Under the pieces are notes generated by a model that had not been told where the DNA came from, searched no databases, and saw only the letters and a program-made list of their open reading frames with translations. The position numbers and the translations under genes were made by a program. This document shows, piece after piece, positions 49,273 to 58,375 of a stretch of 64,000 nt of DNA. The number at the start of each line of letters is the position of its first letter. The stretch's first letter is position 1. The stretch comes from Paeniglutamicibacter gangotriensis Lz1y (GTDB taxonomy: Bacteria; Actinomycetota; Actinomycetes; Actinomycetales; Micrococcaceae), in the NCBI RefSeq assembly GCF_000348945.1, contig NZ_AOCK01000006.1, forward strand, positions 186,001-250,000, read 5' to 3'.

Positions 49273-51837
49273 CTAGGCCTCGACGCGAGCGGTTCCCTCG
49301 GCGTCTTCCGCGTGCTCAACACCGGTGTGCGGGTGCTGGCGTTCAAGCTTGGCACCCTCCACATCGATGTCCGGCAGGATTCTCTCCAGCCAGCGAGGCA
49401 GCCACCAGGCCTTGTCGCCGGCTAGGTGCATCAGCGCCGGGATCAGCAGCATGCGCACCACAAAGGCATCCAGCAGCACGCCGAAGGCCAATGCGAATCC
49501 GATCGGGCGGATCATCGCGCTCTCGGCGAAGATGAAGCCGCCGAAGACCGAGATCATGATGATGGCCGCGGCAGAGACCACCGCACGTCCTGCCCGCACC
49601 CCCTTGATGACCGCCAGGCGAGCCGGGGCGCCGTGGACAAATGCCTCGCGCATCCCGGTGCCTAGGAACAGCTGGTAGTCCATGGCCAGCCCAAACAGGA
49701 TCCCGACCAGAATCGTGGGCAGGAAGCTGAGGATCGGGCCCGGGGTGTCCACCCCGAAGATCGCCGAGAGCCATCCCCACTGGTAGATGGCCACCACGCC
49801 GCCCAATGCCGCGTAGTAAGACAGGATGAATCCTAGGGTGGCGATGATCGGGACCAGGATGGAGCGGAACACCAGCAGCAGGATCAGCATCGAGAGTCCG
49901 ACCACCACCATCAGGTAGAACGGCAGCGCGTCGGAGAGCTTCTCGGAGATATCCACGTTGCCGCTGGCTGAGCCGGCGACCCCGATGTCATAGGTGCCTT
50001 CCAGCGGGGAGAGATCACGCAACGAGTGCACCAGCTCTTCGGTCGATTCGCTGGTGGGTCCCTCGGCGGGGATGACCTGGAAGGCTGCCACGGTGCGGTC
50101 CGTGGACGTCCCGGCCGGTGCGACGGCAATAACGTCGTCCTGGGCGAACAAAGCCTCGGCGATGCGCATCTGGTGGGCCTGGGATTCTTCTTCGGTGGGT
50201 GAGCCGGGCAGGTCGGCCACCACCAGCAGCGCACCGTTTTGGCCCTCGCCGAAGTTTTCGGAAATCGCGGTGTACGCCCGGTACTGCGTGCTTTCCTGCG
50301 ACTCAGAAGAGCCGTCGGGCAGGTTCAAGCGCAGGTCAAGGGCGGGGGTGGCGATGACCAGGAGCACCGCGACAGAGGCAATCGCGGTGAGGATCGCGAC
50401 GGCGCTGGACATCGGCCGCACGCGGGTCTTGGGTGCGTGTGCCGCACCGGTGGTGGCGCCGGCGGGACCGGTTGCCAGGGCCGCGCGTTCCTTGCGGCTG
50501 AGGATCTTGGTTCCCACCAGCGAGAGCAGTGCCGGGGTCATCGTGATGGCCACCAGCACCGCGATCAGCACGCTGGCGGCGCCGACCGAGCCCATCAGCC
50601 CCAGGAACGGGATGCTGGTGACATTCAGTGCCAGCAAGGCGATGAAGACCGTGGCTCCGGCGAAGACCACGGCATTGCCCGAGGTGCCGTTGGCCAGGGC
50701 GATGGATTCGCGGACCTCGTAGCCGTCCTTGAGCTGGTGTCGGTGGCGGTTGATGATGAACAGCGAGTAGTCGATGCCCACGGCCAGGCCGAGCATCAGG
50801 CCCAGCATCGGGGTCACCGAGGACATTTCCAGCACACTGGAGAGCGAGAGTGCACCGAGCGCGCCGATGCCGACGCCGACCAGGGCGGTCAGTAGCGGCA
50901 AGCCGGCGCCGACGAAGGTGCCCAGCATGAGCACCAGGACAATGCCCGCAACGACCAGCCCGATGGCTTCGCCGGGGCCGAAGATGCTCGGGACGCCCTG
51001 GGTGATCTCCGAGGAGAAGTCGAACTGGACGCCATCGACGGTGGCATTGTCGAAGAGTGCGACCAAGGCGTCCTTGGTGTCCTGCTCGATGTCCATTTGG
51101 GCTTCGGTGAAGACCACCATGGTGATGGCCGCGGCACCATCTTCTGAGACCGTGCGGATTTCGGTGGCCATCTCCAGCTGTGATGCGCCCTGGTCGAGCT
51201 TGGCCGATTCCTTCTCCAGTGTGGAGCGGTTCTCTTTGAGCTCCGTGCGCCCGGCTTCCAGTTTCTTGGCTCCGGCGTCGAGTTGCGCCTGCTGCTTGTC
51301 GAGCTCGGGCTTGGCCTGCTGATACATGCCCGCGGCACGCGCCTGGGCGATCGCGGCATCCAGCTGCTCCTGGCCTGCGGCCAGTTCCTGCTCCGAGCTG
51401 TTCAGCTGCGTGTCGCCGGCCTCGAGCTGAGTGCGGGCATCGGCCAGCTTTTGCCGACCATCCTTGATCGCTTGTGCTGACTCAGCGCGTTCCGCCTCAG
51501 TGGCAAATGGATCGATGACGGTTTCGATGCCGTCGATCTTGGCAGCGTCGGCCGTCAGGGTTCCGATGGCCTTTTCCTGCGCATCGGTGAATGGCTTGCC
51601 GTCGGTGCTCTGCGCCACGATGTTTCCGGTTCCCCCGGAAGCGGAGGGCAATTCGGCCGCAAGCCTGTCGGTCACTTCGGCGGTGGGGGTTCCGGGGATC
51701 GACATGCTGCTCGAGAGGGTTCCCCCGCCGATGGCAAATGCGAGACCGGCCACCAGCAGGACCGCAAACCATGCGGCAATGATTTTTCGTGCGTGGCGCG
51801 CTGATCCGCGTCCCAGACGATAGAGAAGTTCGGCCAT
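49273..51837 (-). CDS. MMPL-family transporter
   Basis: An 854-residue RND-type membrane protein from the ATG at 51837, with AAGGA 4 bases upstream; TTG 51858 is less likely. It has one N-terminal helix, then an extracellular domain containing a coiled-coil-prone region rich in Ala, Gln and Lys (residues 115-240), then helices 2-6 with GLAVGIDYSLFIINRHR, a second extracellular domain, and helices 7-12 with LFGLAMDYQLFLGTGMRE. The Asp/Tyr pairs (VGIDYSLF, AMDYQLF) are the proton-relay residues of MMPL proteins, which export lipids, siderophores or drugs. A TetR gene lies 47 bp upstream on the same strand and probably controls it. Confidence 0.92.
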   Translation of the reverse strand: MAELLYRLGRGSARHARKIIAAWFAVLLVAGLAFAIGGGTLSSSMSIPGTPTAEVTDRLAAELPSASGGTGNIVAQSTDGKPFTDAQEKAIGTLTADAAKIDGIETVIDPFATEAERAESAQAIKDGRQKLADARTQLEAGDTQLNSSEQELAAGQEQLDAAIAQARAAGMYQQAKPELDKQQAQLDAGAKKLEAGRTELKENRSTLEKESAKLDQGASQLEMATEIRTVSEDGAAAITMVVFTEAQMDIEQDTKDALVALFDNATVDGVQFDFSSEITQGVPSIFGPGEAIGLVVAGIVLVLMLGTFVGAGLPLLTALVGVGIGALGALSLSSVLEMSSVTPMLGLMLGLAVGIDYSLFIINRHRHQLKDGYEVRESIALANGTSGNAVVFAGATVFIALLALNVTSIPFLGLMGSVGAASVLIAVLVAITMTPALLSLVGTKILSRKERAALATGPAGATTGAAHAPKTRVRPMSSAVAILTAIASVAVLLVIATPALDLRLNLPDGSSESQESTQYRAYTAISENFGEGQNGALLVVADLPGSPTEEESQAHQMRIAEALFAQDDVIAVAPAGTSTDRTVAAFQVIPAEGPTSESTEELVHSLRDLSPLEGTYDIGVAGSASGNVDISEKLSDALPFYLMVVVGLSMLILLLVFRSILVPIIATLGFILSYYAALGGVVAIYQWGWLSAIFGVDTPGPILSFLPTILVGILFGLAMDYQLFLGTGMREAFVHGAPARLAVIKGVRAGRAVVSAAAIIMISVFGGFIFAESAMIRPIGFALAFGVLLDAFVVRMLLIPALMHLAGDKAWWLPRWLERILPDIDVEGAKLERQHPHTGVEHAEDAEGTARVEA

Positions 51838-51884
51838 GATGTCCTTCAAGTTGGTCAAGCGGGAGAAAAATGGAGGGACGGCGA

Positions 51885-52523
51885 TTAGCGCGCTCCGAAG
51901 CCCGTTTCAAGGGTTTCGAGCAGGGTCTGAACGAGTCGATTCCAGTGATTGCGGGTTTCCGCGGTGTCGAAAGCACCGCAGAGGGTGAACCACTGTTGAT
52001 AGATCACCAGCAGGCCGCTGGTCAGCGATCCAACCAACAGATTGATCAGCAGCGCATCGGTTTCCGGGTGGCGCTTTTTCATCTCCGCGGCGAGGCCCGT
52101 ACTGATTTCGGTGAACGTTCGGGCGGCCATCAGCGTCTGCTTGGGGGTCGGCTCGGTATTGTCGCCGCCCAGCACGCGGGTCAGATAGACCATGGGCGGG
52201 ACCAGATCGGTGGTGCGCACCGTTTCGGCCAGTTCGTCGCACATCGAGGCCGTGCGCCCTTCGGGGCGTACCGGGATCGAGGCGAGCCGGTCCACGACGG
52301 CACCGAGTTCGATGCCGAACACGGCGATCACCACATCGTCGATCGATGCAAAGTGGTTGAAGACGGTGCGGCGGGACACCTCCGCCCGGGCAGCGAGTTC
52401 ATCCACGGAGAACACACTGGATTCGCGTTCACGCATGATGGTTGCGCCGGCATCGAGGATGGCGCGGCGGTGCCGGGTTTTGATGTCGGCACGTCGGTCC
52501 GCGGCAGTGGTAGGGGAGGTCAC
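51885..52523 (-). CDS. TetR-family regulator of the MMPL gene
   Basis: A 212-residue protein from the GTG at 52523. Residues 15-65 are the TetR helix-turn-helix (HRRAILDAGATIMRERE, VDELAARAEVSRRTVFNHF), and the rest is the helical ligand-binding and dimer domain. It is the first gene of a two-gene operon with the MMPL transporter, as in many drug or lipid efflux systems where the regulator senses the exported compound. Overlapping TGCAA/TTGCA half-sites at 52538-52559, 15 bases upstream of the start, are the likely operator. Confidence 0.9.
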   Translation of the reverse strand: MTSPTTAADRRADIKTRHRRAILDAGATIMRERESSVFSVDELAARAEVSRRTVFNHFASIDDVVIAVFGIELGAVVDRLASIPVRPEGRTASMCDELAETVRTTDLVPPMVYLTRVLGGDNTEPTPKQTLMAARTFTEISTGLAAEMKKRHPETDALLINLLVGSLTSGLLVIYQQWFTLCGAFDTAETRNHWNRLVQTLLETLETGFGAR

Positions 52524-52537
52524 CCTCTTACACTAAG

Positions 52538-52559
52538 TGCAACCTTGCATCGTGTGCAA
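52538..52559. promoter_or_regulatory. TGCAA/TTGCA half-site array, probable TetR operator
   Basis: TGCAA-cc-TTGCA is followed after 5 bases by another TGCAA, so the central half-site can form two overlapping palindromes. It lies 15 bases upstream of the TetR start codon. Confidence 0.6.
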
Positions 52560-52648
52560 TTAGTTTCTCTGGTATGTGAGGCACCTCTCCCCGGCAGCGG
52601 TCGACGCCGTGAGTTCCCCGCAGATGGAGGAAGGCCGACGGCACGGTA

Positions 52649-52714
52649 AAGGCCCCGCCGTTCCGCAGGCCTGTGCTGTGAAAATCAGGCTTCTTGCGGA
52701 CGGATCGGGGCCTT
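52649..52714 (-). terminator. Long hairpin downstream of the zinc-finger SDR gene
   Basis: AAGGCCCCG (52649-52657) pairs with CGGGGCCTT (52706-52714), and an inner CCGTTCCGCA/TGCGGACGG stem (one mismatch) extends it. It lies 24 bp past the SDR stop. Confidence 0.65.
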
Positions 52715-52737
52715 GGGCGCTCTTACTGCCTGGCTTT

Positions 52738-54252
52738 CTACCAGGGGGAAGGTTCGTAGTCCTTCAGGAAGCAGCCGTAGAGGTCGATGCCGCGTTCCCC
52801 ATCGACGATCGGTTGGTAGACCCGGGCCGCCCCGTCGATCAAATCCAGTGGTGCGTGCCAGCCCTCGGCGACCATGCGGACCTTGGAATCGTGCGGACGC
52901 TCATCGGTGATCCACCCGGTGTCCACCGCAGACATCAGGATCCGATCGGTCTGCAGCATTTCCTCGGCGCTGGTGCGAGTAAGCATGTTCAGCGAGGCCT
53001 TGGCCATATTGGTATGCGGATGTCCCGCGCCCTTGTAGCGGCGGGAGAATTGCCCCTCCATCGCCGAAACATTCACGATGTACTTCCGGTGTGCCTCCGA
53101 GGCGGCCAATGCGGGGCGCAGGCGTGAGGCCAACAGGAACGGGGCGGTGACGTTGCACAGCTGCACCTCGAGCATTTCCAGCGCGTCGACGTTTCCCAGG
53201 ATCTGCGTCCAGGAGTTCTCCGTAACCACGTCGGGGACCATGCCGCCGGCGTCGATCGCAGTTCCATCGGCAATGCGCTCCAGCGTGGCGGAGCCGGCGG
53301 TCATGGCCAGATCGGCCACTGCCTGCGCGTCGTATGCGGTCGGGGTGTGGGGGACCAGCAACGCCGAGTCTTCCAGACGGAAGGCGCTGGCCAACGCACG
53401 CGGGTGCTCGGCCGGGGGATTGGCTTCACCCCACACCTCGGGGCCACCGGCGGAAAACTCCAGGGCGGCCGGCAGCGGTTGGGTCTCGGATTCCACCAGG
53501 TGCAGGTAGGAGTTCGAGGTGCGACGCACCGTCTGGGCCGCATTGTTGATCAGGATGTCCAGTGGCCCCTCGGCGGCGACACGGTCGGCCAGCGAGATCA
53601 CCTGGGAGGGATCACGCAAGTCGATGCCGACGATGCGCAGGCGGTGGATCCACTCAGCGGAGTCCTCCAGGGCGGCAAAACGCCGGGCCGCATCGCGCGG
53701 GAAGCGCGTGGTGATGGTGGTGTGAGCGCCGTCGCGCAGCAGCCGCAGAGCGATGTGCATACCGATCTTGGCACGTCCGCCGGTGAGCAGTGCACGCTTG
53801 CCGGTTAGGTCTGTGCGGGCGTCACGGCGTTCGCGGCCAGCCGCGGCACACTCCGGGCACAGGTAATGGTGGAAGGCATCGACCGTGGTGTAGCGCTTCT
53901 TGCAGATGTAGCAGCCCCGTGGCTTGATGTACTCCCCGGCGGTGTGGTCCTCGGTAGGAGTGCTCAAATCCAGGCCCAGGGTCTCGTCGTCCAACCGCTG
54001 CGGGGAGCCGGTGGCGGTGCGTTCAACGACGGCACGGTCGGCGGCATTGATGGCCGAACGTTTCTCGTTTTTACGGTGCCGTTTGGCGGACTTGAACATC
54101 TTTCCCGTGGCTCGCCGCACCGCGACGTGGCGCTCGTCTTCGGCGTCCAGCCGGTGCACCTGGCCCAGCACCTTCAAGGCAGCTTGAAGCTCGGCGTCGG
54201 TGAAAAGTTCGTCAGTGTCGGCAGCATTGGCCGAAGGATAATTCTCAGTCAT
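52738..54252 (-). CDS. SDR oxidoreductase with N-terminal zinc finger
   Basis: A 504-residue protein from the ATG at 54252. The first 100 residues are helical and charged. Residues 112-135 carry CYICKKRYTTVDAFHHYLCPEC, in which C-x2-C, H and C-x2-C can bind zinc. The SDR domain starts with LLTGGRAKIGMHIAL near residue 155 and has NNAAQ, then NVSAMEGQF with the serine. The catalytic segment reads HTNMAKASL: the lysine is kept but Thr replaces the usual Tyr, as recalled for this family in actinobacteria and fungi. The long insert before it is also typical. Substrate unknown. Confidence 0.85.
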   Translation of the reverse strand: MTENYPSANAADTDELFTDAELQAALKVLGQVHRLDAEDERHVAVRRATGKMFKSAKRHRKNEKRSAINAADRAVVERTATGSPQRLDDETLGLDLSTPTEDHTAGEYIKPRGCYICKKRYTTVDAFHHYLCPECAAAGRERRDARTDLTGKRALLTGGRAKIGMHIALRLLRDGAHTTITTRFPRDAARRFAALEDSAEWIHRLRIVGIDLRDPSQVISLADRVAAEGPLDILINNAAQTVRRTSNSYLHLVESETQPLPAALEFSAGGPEVWGEANPPAEHPRALASAFRLEDSALLVPHTPTAYDAQAVADLAMTAGSATLERIADGTAIDAGGMVPDVVTENSWTQILGNVDALEMLEVQLCNVTAPFLLASRLRPALAASEAHRKYIVNVSAMEGQFSRRYKGAGHPHTNMAKASLNMLTRTSAEEMLQTDRILMSAVDTGWITDERPHDSKVRMVAEGWHAPLDLIDGAARVYQPIVDGERGIDLYGCFLKDYEPSPW

Positions 54253-54863
54253 GTCGCCATCAAGTCTACCGGCAGCCCATCCCCGCGCTTACGCCGGATT
54301 CGGCGATCGAAAAGCCTGCACGTCCAAGCGGGCGGCATGCAGGAGACCTCATGCGGGACCTTGGTCGGGCATCGCGGTTCGCGTCTTCCGGCGAAACTCC
54401 GCGCAACCTGGATCGCCTGTGTTGGAGGAGCATGACCAAGTGCATAGCTCCAACGGCTGTTCCACTGTTCCCTCAGGCCGTAATACAACACTGCTGGCAT
54501 CGGTTAGTCGGACCAGATAATCCACCTCGGGACCTATGAAGCCACTGCCGACCAATGGGAAATCCTCGAGGGCAGCAACGTCACCGTCACCCGTATCGTT
54601 GAGGTCCGGCACTTCGGCATCGTCCGCGGAACATCACACAAGACCGGAACCACAAGGAGAACACCTCTGAGGATCTTCTCGTTCGGTGCGGACTGCGGCA
54701 TCGGTCTACACTTGACGCCACTGGTCGTCGCCGATCTGGCTGCCGACCGGCTCCCGATTGCTATCAACCCAACAGGAACCGGCTTCCGCCCACGTGGCCG
54801 CTCACCCCACGTCCCATGCTCGCCGACGCACCGGCGCACAGGCCAACATTTCAGGAGCAGACC
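54253..54863. other. Intergenic stretch with possible gene remnants
   Basis: About 610 bases with no intact gene. A rightward frame from about 54505 reads like protein (LGTYEATADQWEILEGSNV, then RIVEVRHFGIVRG) but follows a stop and has no start codon. Lower third-position GC than in the neighbours suggests relics or transferred sequence. Confidence 0.4.
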
Positions 54864-56012
54864 TTGATAAGCCAACGAGCAATAGCAGTGCTGGGCACCG
54901 GATTGGGGATCAGCTTCTTGCTGACTTCATGTACCCCGACCCCTCCGGCCCAGCCCCCGACTCCGGGCACCTCATCGGCAGCGTCTTCAACGGCGGCCCC
55001 GGCCTCGGCAACAACATCCGGTTCGGGCGAACCGGCCGGAACCGCCACACCCACCGGGACTCCGCGGGTGGTCAGTCAGGACCTTCAGGCCCCGTGGTCG
55101 GTGGTGTTTCGCGAAGATACGGCATTGGTCAGTGAACGCGACAGCGCCCGCATCCTTGAGCTGGCCCCCGATGGCACCTCGCGTCCCATTGGCACTGTTG
55201 ACGGGGTGGCAGGATCCGGTGAGGGTGGACTGTTGGGCCTGGCGGTCGATGACCAAGGACGGCTGTATGTGTACTCGACAGGTGCCGAGGAAAACCGCAT
55301 CCAACGCTTCGATGTCACGGGATCGCCCGGGTCGTTGGCACTGGGCGACGCCGTCACGATTCTGGACGGGATCCCCTCGGCGAGCTACCACGACGGCGGA
55401 CGCCTGGCCTTTGGCCCGGATGGGATGCTCTACGCCACCGCCGGGGACGCCGGGCAGGCCGACCAGGCCCAAAACGTGGACTCCTTGGGTGGCAAGATCC
55501 TGCGGATGAACCTCGATGGGGAAGTGCCCGAGGGCAACCCCTTCGAAGGTTCCCTGGTGTACAGCTATGGGCACCGCAATCCGCAAGGACTCGCTTGGTC
55601 CGACGATGGAACGATGTTTGCCACGGAATTCGGGCAAAACACCTGGGACGAACTGAACATCATCACCGCCGGCGCCAACTATGGGTGGCCGACGGTCGAG
55701 GGCATCGCGGATGCTGAAGGCTTCACAGATCCCGTGCAGCAGTGGACTCCCGAGAAAGCCAGCCCCAGCGGCATGACCCACCTCGATGGCACCCTGTTTA
55801 TCGCCAACCTCCGCGGTTCGGTACTGCGCGCGGTACCTGTCGCGGACCCTGCCACGCACACCGATCACTACGACGGTGACTACGGCCGCATTCGGGATGT
55901 CACGGTATCCCCGGACGGGGAGCTGTGGTTCCTGACCAACAACACCGATGGCCGGGGAACACCGAGCAGCGACGATGACCGGATCCTTGGGCTTGGCGTG
56001 GAGAAAGAGTAG
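54864..56012 (+). CDS. PQQ-dependent sugar dehydrogenase-like lipoprotein
   Basis: A 382-residue protein from the TTG at 54864, with AGGAG 6 bases upstream. A signal peptide ends in LLTSC, a good lipobox, so it is lipid-anchored on the outside. A Pro/Thr/Ser linker of 45 residues follows, then a six-blade beta-propeller of the glucose/sorbosone dehydrogenase family: LQAPWSVVF, GEGGLLGLAVDDQGRLYVY, SYHDGGRLAFGPDGMLYAT with the catalytic His, YGHRNPQGLAW and ANYGWPTVEG. Members oxidise sugars using PQQ, but many actinobacterial ones have unknown substrates. No PQQ synthesis genes are in the window. Confidence 0.88.
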   Translation: MISQRAIAVLGTGLGISFLLTSCTPTPPAQPPTPGTSSAASSTAAPASATTSGSGEPAGTATPTGTPRVVSQDLQAPWSVVFREDTALVSERDSARILELAPDGTSRPIGTVDGVAGSGEGGLLGLAVDDQGRLYVYSTGAEENRIQRFDVTGSPGSLALGDAVTILDGIPSASYHDGGRLAFGPDGMLYATAGDAGQADQAQNVDSLGGKILRMNLDGEVPEGNPFEGSLVYSYGHRNPQGLAWSDDGTMFATEFGQNTWDELNIITAGANYGWPTVEGIADAEGFTDPVQQWTPEKASPSGMTHLDGTLFIANLRGSVLRAVPVADPATHTDHYDGDYGRIRDVTVSPDGELWFLTNNTDGRGTPSSDDDRILGLGVEKE

Positions 56013-56118
56013 AAGGCAGCGGCCCCTGTCGTGGCATTGGTGAGCTACGGGCGTCCCGCATTGCTCGGTGCCGAGGAACTCCTGGGGCTGTTCACAAGGC
56101 AGCGTTCAGATCGCTCGA

Positions 56119-56403
56119 CTACACGAGCCATGCGCTATGTCGTCTGCTGGCCTCGCGACGCTTGAGGGATCCGATGATCAAGCCGCCGGCCAGGAAGATG
56201 ACTCCCGCCGCAAAAAGTCCGACATACATGCGCAGTTGATAAGGGCCACCGGCGAAATCGCTAAACGGTTCGGGACCGGAAATAATCCACGCCTTGCGCT
56301 CGGAGTCTCCATGGATGAACAGATACAAGGCGACGGGGCTCAGCATCAGAAGAATTCCCCACCCGGACAAGATTCCTGCCGTGAAACCGCGACTGTTGCG
56401 CAT
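56119..56403 (-). CDS. Small two-helix membrane protein
   Basis: A 94-residue protein from the ATG at 56403, with a strong ribosome site (AGGAGG, 7 bases upstream). Helices are predicted at residues 8-30 and 60-79, with an extracellular loop holding WIISGPEPFSDFAGG, and a basic C-terminal tail (SLKRREASRRH). No family is recognised. It is separated from pspA by about 200 bp with hairpins and reads the same way, but lies downstream of the pspA terminator. Confidence 0.7.
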   Translation of the reverse strand: MRNSRGFTAGILSGWGILLMLSPVALYLFIHGDSERKAWIISGPEPFSDFAGGPYQLRMYVGLFAAGVIFLAGGLIIGSLKRREASRRHSAWLV

Positions 56404-56579
56404 TCGAGGCCCTCCTGATCGTGTCCTCCCTATTCAACCACGTCAAGGGCAACTGTCAACGGCATCCGGGAAGTACCTGACAAGGGAAGAAACCGCTAAG
56501 GCCGACGGTCTACGGCAAGATCCCCGGGCATGAAAAATGCGGTGGGCCCGATCACTCGCCTCCACCGCATTCCAGCATC

Positions 56580-56607
56580 CGGGTCGTGGCAGGAGCGCCA
56601 CGACCCG
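56580..56607 (-). terminator. Perfect hairpin after pspA
   Basis: CGGGTCGTGGC (56580-56590) pairs with GCCACGACCCG (56597-56607), 8 bp past the pspA stop. A second stem, ATGCGGTGG with CCACCGCAT, follows further down at about 56537-56570. Confidence 0.75.
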
Positions 56608-56615
56608 AGGCAAAC

Positions 56616-57431
56616 CTAGCCCTGGTTTTCGCCCTTCAAAGCTGCCAGACGGGCCTCGATCTCGGATTCCGACGGGGCGTCCTCGATCTGAGCGGCAGTA
56701 GGAGCCTGGTCCAAGACATTGCTTTCGCTCTTCATGGCCGCCAGACGGGCCTCAATCTCGGTGGCCTCACCCAGATCCTCAAGGGAAGCGAACTGAGCGT
56801 CGAGGGAGGAAGCCGCAAGCTCGGATGCACCGCGCACCCGGGCCTCGTCGGTACGGATCTTGGCCTCGAAACGGCCGATCTCCGAGGTCGGATCGCTCAT
56901 GTCCAGGGCCTTGACGGCGTCCATCATCTGGCTCTGCGTCTTGGCATTGCGGGCACGAGCCACCAATTCATCGCGCTTGGAGACCAGCTCCTGGCGTTTG
57001 GTGGACATGGTGTTCAGCCCGGACTTGAGCTGCTCGACGACCTTGCGCTGCGAGGCGATGTTCGGCTCGGCGCTGGCAGCCTTCTTTTCGCTGGTCATTT
57101 GACGCTGGATCGCCATGGTGGCCAGCTTGTTGAACTTCTCCGCGTTGGCACCGTCACCGGCAGCTGCGTACTCTTCGGCCTTGTTGGAGGCGGCCAAGGC
57201 CTTGACACCCCACTCCCGGGCGTCGTTGACCGCGGTCTTGTAATCATCTTCAAGCATGCGCAGGTTGCCGATGGTCTGGGCCACTGCGGTCTCGGCCTGG
57301 GCGATGTTATCGGTATATTCGCGGACGCTCTGGTCCAGCATCTTCTGTGGGTCTTCCAGTGCGTCCAATGCGGCGTTGGCATTGGACCTTCCGATACGGA
57401 ACAGTCGTGCAAAAAATGAGTTCTTCTTCAT
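56616..57431 (-). CDS. pspA: PspA/IM30 (Vipp1) family membrane-stress protein
   Basis: A 271-residue coiled-coil protein from the ATG at 57431. It opens with an amphipathic helix (SFFARLFRIGRSNANAALD) that binds membranes, then LEDPQKMLDQSVREYTDNI and long helices to about residue 215, in the ESCRT-III-like PspA pattern. The C-terminal part holds two near repeats of the form EIEARLAAMK / EIEARLAALK, likely a short helical tail. It protects or reshapes the cytoplasmic membrane under stress. No pspBC or clgR-like gene is adjacent. The name is by homology. Confidence 0.9.
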   Translation of the reverse strand: MKKNSFFARLFRIGRSNANAALDALEDPQKMLDQSVREYTDNIAQAETAVAQTIGNLRMLEDDYKTAVNDAREWGVKALAASNKAEEYAAAGDGANAEKFNKLATMAIQRQMTSEKKAASAEPNIASQRKVVEQLKSGLNTMSTKRQELVSKRDELVARARNAKTQSQMMDAVKALDMSDPTSEIGRFEAKIRTDEARVRGASELAASSLDAQFASLEDLGEATEIEARLAAMKSESNVLDQAPTAAQIEDAPSESEIEARLAALKGENQG

Positions 57432-57616
57432 GGGGGGAGCGTTGCCCTTTCATTAGCCGCGTTAGCTTAACTCTATGCGACGGGCGGGGCCGACTGAACC
57501 CCGGGACCACCCCATGACGGGCCCATCAGGAGGTTTGTGCCACCACGCACCATGAGCCGTGCACCGATGCGCCTGACATCTTGCCAATCCGGTCCAGGTG
57601 CTGTTTGGCTAGACGC

Positions 57617-58276
57617 ATGAACAAGGACTCCAAGGCCGCCATCTGGGCGGTGGTGCACGAAGAGCGCGAGGCCCTGGCCCGGGATCTGGAAGCGCTGCCA
57701 GCGGCACAATGGGACATCGGTTCGCTGTGTCCGGGCTGGGACATCCACGATGTTCTGGCGCATCTGAGCGACAGTGCCACGACCACACGGCTGGGTTTCA
57801 TCCGGGGCATGGTTTCCGCGGGCTTCGATTTCGACAAGGACAACGACAGGGGTGTGGAAAGGGCACGGCGCGCGGAACCGCTTGAGACCCTGCAGGGATT
57901 CCGCGACGTCGCCCGGCTCACCAGCACCCCACCAGCAGCACTGGCCACGCGCCTGGTGGAGGCGTTTGTGCATGGGGAGGATATCCGCCGGCCGTTGGGC
58001 ATGCGCGGTGGGTACCCTGCAGCCTTTGTCGCCCAGGGGCTGGACTACCAGGTGCGCACCAGCACCAAGATGGGCGGCGGCAAGGAGCTTGCGGCCGGGT
58101 TCAAGCTGGTGGCCACCGACACGGACTTCGAATGTGGGGCAGGACCGGCGGTCCGTGGCCCGGCGATCGCCCTGCTGCTGGCGGTGTCCGGGCGGGCGCC
58201 GGGATACGAGGAGCTTGCCGGTCCCGGATCCCGGGATTTCCTCCAGCGCGTCGTCGGTGAGGCGCGGGAGCACTGA
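57617..58276 (+). CDS. Maleylpyruvate isomerase-family mycothiol-dependent protein
   Basis: A 219-residue protein from the ATG at 57617. It has the DinB/MDMPI opening: a helix with EREALARDLEAL, then SLCPGWDIHDVLAHLSD with the first metal histidine in HLSD, and LVEAFVHGEDIRRPLG with the further metal ligands in FVHGED. This is the TIGR03083-type core used by mycothiol-dependent enzymes. Substrate is not known; the name maleylpyruvate isomerase is a family label. It is divergent from pspA and followed by a hairpin. Confidence 0.85.
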   Translation: MNKDSKAAIWAVVHEEREALARDLEALPAAQWDIGSLCPGWDIHDVLAHLSDSATTTRLGFIRGMVSAGFDFDKDNDRGVERARRAEPLETLQGFRDVARLTSTPPAALATRLVEAFVHGEDIRRPLGMRGGYPAAFVAQGLDYQVRTSTKMGGGKELAAGFKLVATDTDFECGAGPAVRGPAIALLLAVSGRAPGYEELAGPGSRDFLQRVVGEAREH

Positions 58277-58285
58277 GCCAAAAAG

Positions 58286-58329
58286 CGCGGTGTGCAGGTC
58301 ATGGCAGTGACCTGCCGACCTGCACACCG
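58286..58329. terminator. Bidirectional hairpin between convergent genes
   Basis: GCGGTGTGCAGGTC (58286-58299) pairs perfectly with GACCTGCACACCGC (58316-58329), 9 bp past the isomerase-family stop and 46 bp before the acyl-CoA oxidase stop. Confidence 0.85.
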
Positions 58330-58375
58330 CACTTAATCAGGTGGTGCAACCCTCCGGAATGTCGGCGGGGGACTG

